A stretch of 5,050 nt of DNA from Bacteroidota bacterium (GCA_030613125.1 JAUWMO010000263.1:1-5050), one strand, 5' to 3'; shown: positions 1-4,913, counted from the first letter of the stretch. Notes: generated by a model from the sequence alone, not told the origin. Numbers and translations: made by a program.

Positions 1-1
1 A

Positions 2-379
2 CCAAATAATAACTGGCATTACAACCATAAACTCAGACCTTTGGCAAGGGCATTACGAAGGAATATGACAAAAGCAGAAGCATGTTTATGTAAATATGCC
101 CTTCATGCCAGGGAAACCATGGGGTATCCCTTTACAAGACAAAGATCTGTTTTGTCATATATTGTTGATTTTATGTATAAGGAGTTATGTTTGACGATTG
201 AGGTAGATGGAGTTACTCATCTGGATGAGGAGGTAATTGAAAAAGATAGAATAAAACAGAGGAATTTGGAGGAGGCCGGTTTTCATTTGTTACGATTCAG
301 GGATGAAGAGGTTTTGAATCGGATAGATCAGGTGATCTTGGAAATTGAGAAATGTATTAAAGAAATATTAGTCAATTAA
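2..379 (+). CDS. DUF559 domain protein (Vsr/PD-(D/E)XK nuclease-like), 5' partial
   Basis: This is a small protein of the DUF559 family, which is related to the very-short-patch-repair (Vsr) endonuclease fold. Its cellular role is not established. The family signature is clear: a TKAEACL helix near the N-terminus, a GYPFTRQRSV segment, then IVDFMYKE and IEVDGVTH, whose acidic residues (the D of VDF and the E and D of EVDG) match the usual metal-binding positions, and finally a LLRFRDEEVL segment. A TTG at 41 or an ATG at 65 could serve as a start, but the frame is open back to position 2 and those extra codons read NNWHYNHKLRPLARALR, which resembles the normal N-terminus of this family. The true start is therefore most likely just left of the window. 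The tryptophan usually seen after the ACL helix is a cysteine here (TGT), which may be a lineage change or slight decay. The gene stands alone, converging on the hybrid kinase gene. Family assignment is confident; nuclease activity is inferred. Confidence 0.85.
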   Translation, partial: PNNNWHYNHKLRPLARALRRNMTKAEACLCKYALHARETMGYPFTRQRSVLSYIVDFMYKELCLTIEVDGVTHLDEEVIEKDRIKQRNLEEAGFHLLRFRDEEVLNRIDQVILEIEKCIKEILVN

Positions 380-396
380 TTCCACCCCCTTTAAAT

Positions 397-414
397 TCCC
401 CCGCCAGCGGGGGA
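397..414. repeat. GC-rich palindrome after the DUF559 gene
   Basis: An 18-bp inverted repeat with perfect 8-bp arms (TCCCCCGC / GCGGGGGA) around a central CA begins 18 bases after the DUF559 stop codon. It stands out in AT-rich surroundings. No T-run follows on the plus strand (the next bases are TACATTTATGTA, itself a weak 5-bp inverted repeat), so it is not a textbook intrinsic terminator, although it could still stop or protect the DUF559 transcript. It resembles the dispersed GC-rich palindromes often seen between genes in Bacteroidota. Confidence 0.6.
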
Positions 415-463
415 TACATTTATGTATAAATTTGTCCGGGCTACTGTTATGGGATGGTCTTGT

Positions 464-485
464 AGATCGATCCTCCCAGATCGAT
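464..485. repeat. Direct repeat AGATCGAT x2 flanking CCTCCC
   Basis: Two identical copies of AGATCGAT (464-471 and 478-485) enclose CCTCCC (472-477). CCTCCC is complementary to GGGAGG at 495-500 in the next hairpin, so the stretch 464-506 can fold in more than one way. The unit contains the palindrome GATCGATC at 465-472. No function is known; it looks like part of a compound non-coding repeat. Confidence 0.45.
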
Positions 486-486
486 T

Positions 487-512
487 AACGAACCGGGAGG
501 TTCGTTTTACTT
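487..512 (+). terminator. Possible intrinsic terminator for rightward transcription
   Basis: A perfect 8-bp stem, AACGAACC (487-494) with GGTTCGTT (499-506), closes a GGGA loop and is followed on the plus strand by TTACTTTT, a moderately T-rich tail. It lies about 108 bases past the DUF559 stop, between the convergent genes. For leftward transcripts the hairpin is followed by AATCGATC, which has no T-run, so any terminator function would be one-directional. Part of the hairpin (495-512) recurs at 3427-3444 with 16 of 18 bases matching, so a dispersed repeat is an equally good reading. Confidence 0.4.
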
Positions 513-549
513 TTCCAACGCTGCCAGTACCTTCGGACTCCTGAAGGTC
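495..549 (-). repeat. Copy 1 of a two-block repeat found downstream of both regulator genes
   Basis: Block A (495-512) matches 3427-3444 at 16 of 18 positions. Block B (515-549) matches 3466-3500 at 29 of 35 positions without gaps. Order and orientation are the same, and both copies lie immediately downstream of a paralogous regulator gene read on the minus strand. The core of block B is CCTTCGGACTCYTGAAGGTC (plus strand, 530-549), which can form a 6-bp stem, ACCTTC (529-534) with GAAGGT (543-548). In this copy the two blocks are 2 bases apart. It is either an ancestral 3' flank retained after gene duplication or an independently inserted dispersed repeat. Confidence 0.6.
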
Positions 550-577
550 CACGATTCACGATTCACTACTCACGATT
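550..577. repeat. Heptamer tandem tract (CACGATT) crossing the stop codon of the hybrid kinase gene
   Basis: Four consecutive seven-base units read CACGATT, CACGATT, CACTACT, CACGATT. The stop codon of the minus-strand kinase gene (TGA, 556-558) and the last seven sense codons fall within the tract, so the protein's tail after SG (residues IVSSES) is largely a translation of the repeat. Three of the four units are identical. Confidence 0.65.
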
Positions 578-2790
578 CCACTATCTTTGGTTGATCGTAA
601 ATACTCTGAAGGTGAAACACTGTACAATTTTTTAAAACATCTGGCAAAATAGGAAAGGTTATTGAATCCAACCTCATAGGTAACTTCAGCAACATTACCA
701 TAACCTTGTTCCAACAACCTGGCTGCCCGTTTTAATCTTATTGTTCGTATAAATTCAGTTGCAGACTGGTCAACCAGTGCCCTGAGTTTGCGGAATAGCT
801 GGCTGCGGCTCATACCTATTTCATCCTGAAAAGTGGCAGCATCAAACTCAAAGTCTCCCATATGATCTTCGATAATTCCGATTGCACGGTTCAGGAATTT
901 CTCATCGACAGAGGTAATGGCAATATCTTTGGGTTCAAGTGTTACTTCCCGGCTGAAGCGCTCCCTGAGTTTTTTTCGCTGCCCGATCAGATTTTTTACC
1001 CGGGCAATTAGTTCTTTGATATTAAATGGTTTGATAACATAATCATCTGCCCCTGTTTCCAGTCCTTCAATTTTGCTCTCCCCATTTGCTTTGGCTGTTA
1101 GCATGATTACCGGAATGTGGCTGGTCCGTTCATCTGTTTTTAATCTGTTGCACATCTCCACCCCATCCATTTTTGGCATCATCAGGTCGGTGATGACAAG
1201 ATCAGGTATTGAATCAAGGCTTTTTTCCAAACCCTGTTCCCCATCTGCTGCCTCAATAATCCGGAACTCCTCCTGCAAATTCTCAAAAATATGTGCCCGG
1301 ACATCGGAATTATCTTCAGCAACCAGCAGGATTGGCTTTTCTTCAGGTAAACTTTGTCCGGTTTCTTCTGGGGAATACCTTTCTTCAATTTCTATCAATT
1401 CCGGCAAAGGAAGGTTTATTCTCTTCTTTTCCTCTTTCAGGATTACATACTCATTTTCCTTCAGATGGGACTTGCCAACCGGGATTGTCACTGTAAAGCA
1501 ACTTCCTTTTCCTGGTTCACTTTCCACTTTGATATTTCCATGATGAAGTACAACCAGTTCCCTGGTTAAAGAAAGCCCGATACCGGTTCCTCCCCCTTCC
1601 TTCTGTTCTTCTACCTGGTAAAACCGGTCAAAGATCTTTTCAAACTGTTCCGGTGGAATTCCCCTTCCGGTGTCACTGACTGAGACTTCGAGTTCAGATG
1701 ATTTCATTTTACCACTTTTTTCCTTAAAAACAACCTGACAATTAACCAACCCGTCTTCATGAGTGAATCTAAATGCATTCGAAAGCAGGTTGGTTATTAT
1801 TTTTTCAAGCTTGTCGATATCATAATAAGTACGTAAAGGTTTTTCAGGCAACTTATACTTGAATTTTACCTGTTTTTTTTCAGCCAGTGGAGCAAAGCCG
1901 GTGATCAGGATTTTTAACTCATGAACCGGGTTACCTTCGGTTAATTCCAGTTTCATATTGCCTGCATCAAATTTTGAAAGATCCATCAACTGATTGATCA
2001 GTCCAAGCAGGCGCAGGGCATTACGGTGCATTCTTTCAACCTTCCTGCGTTCCTGATCTTCCATTTCCTCATCAGAGATCATATTTTCAAGTGGACCAAG
2101 GATCAGTGTTAGTGGCGTCCTGAACTCGTGAGAAATATTATTGAAGAACCTGGTCTTTAATTGGTCCATCTCCATTATCTGAAGGTTTTTCTGTTCCAGT
2201 TGTGCCGTCCTTTCTTTCACTTTATTCTCAAGATTTAAACGCAGTCCTTCCAGTTCGGTAACCGAACTATATGCACGAAGACTTGCCAAAACAAGGGTGA
2301 ACAATTTAAAAGAGGTCAGTTCTGTTTTGGTCTTATAATCATTGATATCATAGGATACGATTATTTCCCTTTCGGGAGCATAACCGGGATAACCTGTCCT
2401 GAGAACGATCTGGGCAAATTTATTGCCCAATTTATCGCGTATATACTTCACAAGTTCCAACCCTGCGGTATTGGTTTCCATGACCACATCAAGGAGAATA
2501 ACAGCTATATCCGGATTATTCCTGAGAATTTCATGCGATTCCTTTCCGGAATAAGCATCCAAAAATTCTATCTCCTTTCCCTGGTAGGTAAATCCCTTTA
2601 GTGCCATGCGGGTCACTGAATGGATATCTTCCTCATCGTCCACAACAAGTATCTTCCATCGTTCACCCGGTTTTTCCTCTCCTGCCACCTCTCCAACTGC
2701 CTCATCCTTTGGTTCCTCCTCAAACAAATTTTTTTCATCATCCGTAATGGGCTTATTATCAAATAATTCATCAGGGTTTTCTATTACCAT
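556..2790 (-). CDS. Soluble hybrid two-component regulator: REC-HisKA-HATPase-REC-AraC
   Basis: This 744-residue protein carries a whole phosphorelay and a DNA-binding output in one chain. In order: an acidic tail (1-44); an atypical receiver (46-175) with D51/D52, phosphoacceptor D101, T132 and K155; a charged coiled coil (about 178-210); HisKA with phospho-accepting H221 in SHEFRTP; an ATPase domain with the N-box around N334 and N338, DTGRGI (373-378), FDRF (387-390) and GGGTGIGLSL (399-408); a second, canonical receiver (486-605) with E492/D493, D535, T565 and K587-P588; and an AraC-type domain (630-732) with two helix-turn-helix units, the second around NVAEVTYEVGFNNLSYFARC. The C-terminal half follows the hybrid two-component systems of Bacteroidota, but the usual signal peptide, periplasmic sensor repeats and membrane span are absent. 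Input presumably comes through the first receiver or protein partners. The start at 2790 is supported because the paralogue at 3552-4913 begins the same way (M-x-x-ENPDELF). No clear ribosome binding site is seen. DNA targets are unknown. Confidence 0.93.
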   Translation of the reverse strand: MVIENPDELFDNKPITDDEKNLFEEEPKDEAVGEVAGEEKPGERWKILVVDDEEDIHSVTRMALKGFTYQGKEIEFLDAYSGKESHEILRNNPDIAVILLDVVMETNTAGLELVKYIRDKLGNKFAQIVLRTGYPGYAPEREIIVSYDINDYKTKTELTSFKLFTLVLASLRAYSSVTELEGLRLNLENKVKERTAQLEQKNLQIMEMDQLKTRFFNNISHEFRTPLTLILGPLENMISDEEMEDQERRKVERMHRNALRLLGLINQLMDLSKFDAGNMKLELTEGNPVHELKILITGFAPLAEKKQVKFKYKLPEKPLRTYYDIDKLEKIITNLLSNAFRFTHEDGLVNCQVVFKEKSGKMKSSELEVSVSDTGRGIPPEQFEKIFDRFYQVEEQKEGGGTGIGLSLTRELVVLHHGNIKVESEPGKGSCFTVTIPVGKSHLKENEYVILKEEKKRINLPLPELIEIEERYSPEETGQSLPEEKPILLVAEDNSDVRAHIFENLQEEFRIIEAADGEQGLEKSLDSIPDLVITDLMMPKMDGVEMCNRLKTDERTSHIPVIMLTAKANGESKIEGLETGADDYVIKPFNIKELIARVKNLIGQRKKLRERFSREVTLEPKDIAITSVDEKFLNRAIGIIEDHMGDFEFDAATFQDEIGMSRSQLFRKLRALVDQSATEFIRTIRLKRAARLLEQGYGNVAEVTYEVGFNNLSYFARCFKKLYSVSPSEYLRSTKDSGIVSSES

Positions 2791-2826
2791 AGGTCTTCAG
2801 GTTTTTTTGTAGAGATCATATCTATA

Positions 2827-2834
2827 TAAAATTA
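2827..2834 (-). promoter_or_regulatory. Weak -7-like element upstream of the hybrid kinase gene
   Basis: Read on the minus strand this is TAATTTTA, 7 of 8 matches to the Bacteroidota -7 consensus TAnnTTTG, lying about 37 bases before the ATG at 2790. A -33 TTG at a normal distance is not apparent: the nearest TTG, in the adjoining heptamer array at 2848-2850, is only 13 bases away. AT-rich spacers yield such partial matches often, so this is only a candidate. If it is real, the heptamer array forms the promoter's upstream half. Confidence 0.2.
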
Positions 2835-2904
2835 AGTCTACAGTCCACAATCTACAGTCTACAATCCGCAATCTACAGTCTACAGTCTGCAGTCTGCAGT
2901 CCAC
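2835..2904. repeat. Ten-unit tandem heptamer array, consensus ARTCYRC
   Basis: Ten consecutive seven-base units run without a break or slip: AGTCTAC, AGTCCAC, AATCTAC, AGTCTAC, AATCCGC, AATCTAC, AGTCTAC, AGTCTGC, AGTCTGC, AGTCCAC. Only unit positions 2, 5 and 6 vary, and every change is a transition (A/G or C/T). After 2904 the pattern decays. The array begins 45 bases upstream of the hybrid kinase start codon, so it lies in that gene's leader or promoter region. It is too short in unit and lacks spacers, so it is not a CRISPR. Confidence 0.85.
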
Positions 2905-2921
2905 AATCAGTCTATGCCTCA

Positions 2922-2949
2922 GTTCATCATTCATAGCTCAGTGAGACTC
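2922..2949. repeat. Degenerate heptamer-period tract (TTCAT type)
   Basis: The stretch divides into GTTCATC, ATTCATA, GCTCAGT and GAGACTC. The first two units are clearly related and the last two are decayed. The related sequences GTTCATC, CTTCATA, GTTCATA recur at 3045-3065 on the other side of the paired hairpins (2945-3037), so the two tracts bracket those structures. Confidence 0.4.
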
Positions 2950-2985
2950 ATATTTCACGAGCTTGCGAGGTGAAATATGTAAGTC
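2945..2985. repeat. Imperfect inverted repeat (10-bp perfect core)
   Basis: CATATTTCAC (2949-2958) pairs perfectly with GTGAAATATG (2970-2979) around an 11-base loop. After a 2-base bulge, GACT (2945-2948) pairs with AGTC (2982-2985). Neither side is followed by a T-run, so termination is unlikely. It lies between the two regulator genes and looks like a dispersed palindromic unit. Confidence 0.6.
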
Positions 2986-2993
2986 GAACTAGT

Positions 2994-3037
2994 CCCGATA
3001 GCTCGCAAAGCGATGCCTTTGGCAGAAGCGTATCGGG
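2994..3037. repeat. Inverted repeat CCCGATA / TATCGGG with inner stem
   Basis: CCCGATA (2994-3000) pairs with TATCGGG (3031-3037), and inside it CAAAG (3006-3010) can pair with CTTTG (3017-3021), giving a two-tier hairpin. It starts eight bases after the preceding inverted repeat. Sequences with a CCCGATA / TATCGGG palindrome are, from memory, common between genes in Bacteroidota; no function is established here. Confidence 0.5.
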
Positions 3038-3044
3038 GTTCTCT

Positions 3045-3072
3045 GTTCATCCTTCATAGTTCATACTCACCC
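3045..3072. repeat. Heptamer-period tract (TTCATA)
   Basis: Units GTTCATC, CTTCATA, GTTCATA and the diverged CTCACCC follow one another at exactly seven bases. The first three differ only at unit positions 1 and 7. The period matches the other short tracts in the window although the unit sequence differs. Confidence 0.5.
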
Positions 3073-3098
3073 CCTCCCGTACACACCAGGCTTGCACA

Positions 3099-3153
3099 CT
3101 CCCCCTCTCTACCGGTAGAGAGGGGGATGTCCGACAAAGGAGGACAGGGGGAG
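3099..3153. repeat. 28-bp perfect palindrome nested in a larger alternative hairpin
   Basis: Positions 3100-3127 form a perfect palindrome with 14-bp arms (TCCCCCTCTCTACC / GGTAGAGAGGGGGA) and no unpaired centre. The left arm can instead pair further out: CTCCCCCT (3099-3106) with AGGGGGAG (3146-3153), enclosing a small stem TGTCC (3128-3132) / GGACA (3142-3146), which overlaps the outer stem by one base. No T-run follows on either strand. It is a dispersed-repeat-like element with no coding content. Confidence 0.7.
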
Positions 3154-3156
3154 AGT

Positions 3157-3360
3157 CAGATATATTTCATGATTTTCTGTTTAACTTTTTGTCAACCTAT
3201 TTCAGGGTTTGTCTTGTCCTAATATATGTCTACAGGTGAAACATAAAATATAAAATTCGAAATTCGAAATCTCTAAATCTTTCTCCCAGTCTCTAAGTCT
3301 CTTGGTCTCCCTTTCACTCCATCACCCAATATCTTCTTCGCTCTTACGCTTGCTTTGTCT
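3157..3360. other. AT-rich spacer with low-complexity tracts, no gene seen
   Basis: I find no credible coding frame, RNA gene or well-matched promoter here. Positions 3254-3281 show seven-base periodicity (AATTCGA, AATTCGA, AATCTCT, AAATCTT), followed by irregular AGTCTCT-like copies to about 3309. A TTGACA-like box on the minus strand (3190-3195) has no matching downstream element. The open frame on the plus strand at 3013-3222 crosses the palindromes and looks like chance. Confidence 0.5.
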
Positions 3361-3373
3361 AAAATGACGAACC

Positions 3374-3428
3374 GCCCGCCCGACCGAAGTCCTGCCCGAA
3401 TGATTGGTCAGGCGGGCATTCGGGCAGG
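3374..3428. repeat. Overlapping, mutually exclusive long hairpins
   Basis: Fold 1 pairs 3374-3385 (GCCCGCCCGACC) with 3406-3417 (GGTCAGGCGGGC), 11 of 12 positions complementary. Fold 2 pairs 3391-3402 (CCTGCCCGAATG) with 3417-3428 (CATTCGGGCAGG), 12 of 12. The two share base 3417 and interleave, so they exclude each other or could combine as a pseudoknot-like form. GACGAA (3366-3371) and TTCGTC (3433-3438) add an outer stem. The element lies about 125 bases past the phosphatase gene stop on its downstream side and could end or shield that transcript, but there is no T-run. Confidence 0.6.
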
Positions 3429-3500
3429 GAGCTTCGTCTTACTTGCCCTTCGGACTCAATTAACCCCGACTCTTCCAGGTCCTTCGGACTCTTGAAGGTC
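3427..3500 (-). repeat. Copy 2 of the two-block repeat, downstream of the phosphatase gene
   Basis: Block A (3427-3444) and block B (3466-3500) match 495-512 and 515-549 downstream of the hybrid kinase gene at 16/18 and 29/35 positions. Here the blocks are 21 bases apart because of an insertion that carries an extra partial copy of the block B core, CCTTCGGACTC, at 3447-3457. Block A adjoins the right arm of the neighbouring hairpin. The copy ends 51 bases from the phosphatase stop codon, against 6 bases for the kinase copy. Confidence 0.6.
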
Positions 3501-3551
3501 GTACATCGTTCATCCATTCACAATTCACTAATTCTTTCCTTACATCTTTAT

Positions 3552-4913
3552 TCACAAAACCAATATATCATCAATCTGTTCAATATCACCCCTCCATTCA
3601 TCATATTTGTTTTCCAATAGTATCTTCTGCTCCTGCATTGGTTTATGATGGATATCGATTAATAGTTGTTTAAAATATTTTGATCGGAATGTTTTTCTTT
3701 TGGGCCCTCCCAGTTGATCCAGGTATCCATCGGAGAACATATATATATTATCATTTTCTTTAAAACTTATTTCTTTTTGGCCAAATGATGATTCTGTACT
3801 GTCATATATCCCAATTGGCAAATTGTCACCTTTAAATTCTATCAATTCGTTTTCCCGGATCAGATACAATGGACGAAAAGCTCCTGAATACTGTAATTTC
3901 TTTGTTTCAAAATCAATCATACAGAGTGCTATCTCCATTCCGTCTTTTGCTTCAAAATCTTTTCCGGTTTGATGAAGTGATTTTATTACCTGGCTGCGAA
4001 GCTGATTTAAGATCTCATCTGTTCTGATAGTATCCGCTTTATTCACTATTTCGTTTAAAAAGGCAACCCCAAGAATACTCATAAATGCACCGGGAACCCC
4101 GTGGCCGGTACAATCAGCCACAGCAATAATTATCTTATTGTTTTTTTGGGCTAACCAGTAATAATCACCACTTACTATATCCCTGGGTTTGTTTATTATA
4201 AAATATGATGGTAAATGTCGGTCCAGATCTTCATTTAAAGGCAATAATGCATTCTGTATTCGTCTTGCATAGTATATACTGTCGGTAATTGTTTGGTTTT
4301 TCTTTTCAATTTCTCTGGTTCTTGCTTTAACCTTTTCTTCCAATGATTGCCTGTAGCTCTCAATCTCCGTTATCGATGCATAGGAACGAATAGATGCCTG
4401 TACCGAAGTAAAAAGTTTGAGGGCAGTTAATTCTGTTTTTGTTTTATAGTCGTTGATCTCATAAGAAGTGATCACATCCCTTTCAGGGGCCTGGCCAGGA
4501 TGACCGGTCCTCAGGATAATCTGAGTAAAAGAGTTACCCAGATCCTTCCGTATATATTTTACAAGGTCCAGACCGGCATTATTGGTTTCCATTACTACGT
4601 CGAGAAGAATAAGGGCAATATCCGCATGACTTTTCAGAATTGGAATTGATTCCTGTGCTGAATAAGCATCAAAGAATTCAATTGTTCTTCCCAGAAAGGT
4701 ATAAGGCTTTATTACCATTTTAGTTACGGCATGAACATCCTCCTCATCATCCACTATCAGTATCTTCCAGGTTTCCAAAGGTGCAGAAGATTCCTGTTTT
4801 TCCTGTTTTTCCTCTTTATCATCAACAGTTTCTTCATCCTTGAAGAGTTTTTCACTTTCATGCTCTTTAACAACTTCTTTCTCAAATAATTCGTCGGGGT
4901 TTTCTTTCTCCAT
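3552..4913 (-). CDS. Response regulator with SpoIIE/PP2C-type serine phosphatase output
   Basis: This 453-residue soluble protein is predicted to remove phosphate from serine or threonine of a target protein under control of its receiver. An acidic tail (1-48) leads into an atypical receiver (50-178) with D55/D56, phosphoacceptor D105, T136 and K159, then a coiled coil (about 184-208), the bridging DSIYYARRIQNALLP segment (211-225), and the SpoIIE catalytic domain to the C-terminus. Metal-binding signatures are present: SGDYYW with D250, VADCTGHGVPGAFMS with D267, FSDGYLDQ with D395, and IDDILVL with D448/D449 at the very end. The usual GANNPLY-type loop reads GAFRPLY (344-350). In RsbU and SpoIIE the target is a phosphorylated anti-sigma factor antagonist; by analogy this protein may feed a partner-switching pathway, but no antagonist or anti-sigma gene is in view. 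From receiver to linker it is about two thirds identical to the hybrid kinase at 556-2790, which also supports the chosen start (both begin M-x-x-ENPDELF). No clear ribosome binding site is seen. Confidence 0.93.
   Translation of the reverse strand: MEKENPDELFEKEVVKEHESEKLFKDEETVDDKEEKQEKQESSAPLETWKILIVDDEEDVHAVTKMVIKPYTFLGRTIEFFDAYSAQESIPILKSHADIALILLDVVMETNNAGLDLVKYIRKDLGNSFTQIILRTGHPGQAPERDVITSYEINDYKTKTELTALKLFTSVQASIRSYASITEIESYRQSLEEKVKARTREIEKKNQTITDSIYYARRIQNALLPLNEDLDRHLPSYFIINKPRDIVSGDYYWLAQKNNKIIIAVADCTGHGVPGAFMSILGVAFLNEIVNKADTIRTDEILNQLRSQVIKSLHQTGKDFEAKDGMEIALCMIDFETKKLQYSGAFRPLYLIRENELIEFKGDNLPIGIYDSTESSFGQKEISFKENDNIYMFSDGYLDQLGGPKRKTFRSKYFKQLLIDIHHKPMQEQKILLENKYDEWRGDIEQIDDILVL

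Noticed and set aside
1073..1569. Several open frames on the plus strand and a second minus frame inside the hybrid kinase gene
   Set aside because: They overlap a complete gene with clear kinase and receiver domains, have no recognisable motifs and are serine- and phenylalanine-rich, as expected of out-of-frame readings.
2606..2812. 68-codon open frame on the plus strand, rich in serine
   Set aside because: It is antisense to the conserved N-terminal tail and receiver of the hybrid kinase; the serine runs mirror the acidic codons of the other strand.
2835..2904. CRISPR-like array
   Set aside because: Units are seven bases with no spacers, and no cas gene is present.
3190..3195. TTGACA on the minus strand as a -35 box
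   Set aside because: Seventeen bases downstream the sequence is TCATGA, not a -10 element; Bacteroidota main promoters use a different consensus, and the nearest gene is about 400 bases away.
3013..3222. 69-codon open frame on the plus strand
   Set aside because: It runs across two inverted repeats and a heptamer tract, has no domain-like content and its composition follows the repeats.
2791..3551. Hidden tRNA or structured RNA gene in the long spacer
   Set aside because: No cloverleaf, TTCRA-type arm or other recognisable RNA consensus could be found; the structure present is explained by inverted repeats.
4793..4815. Short repeat TTCCTGTTT inside the phosphatase gene
   Set aside because: It encodes the acidic and glutamine-rich tail (EEKQEKQE) and is explained by low-complexity coding sequence.
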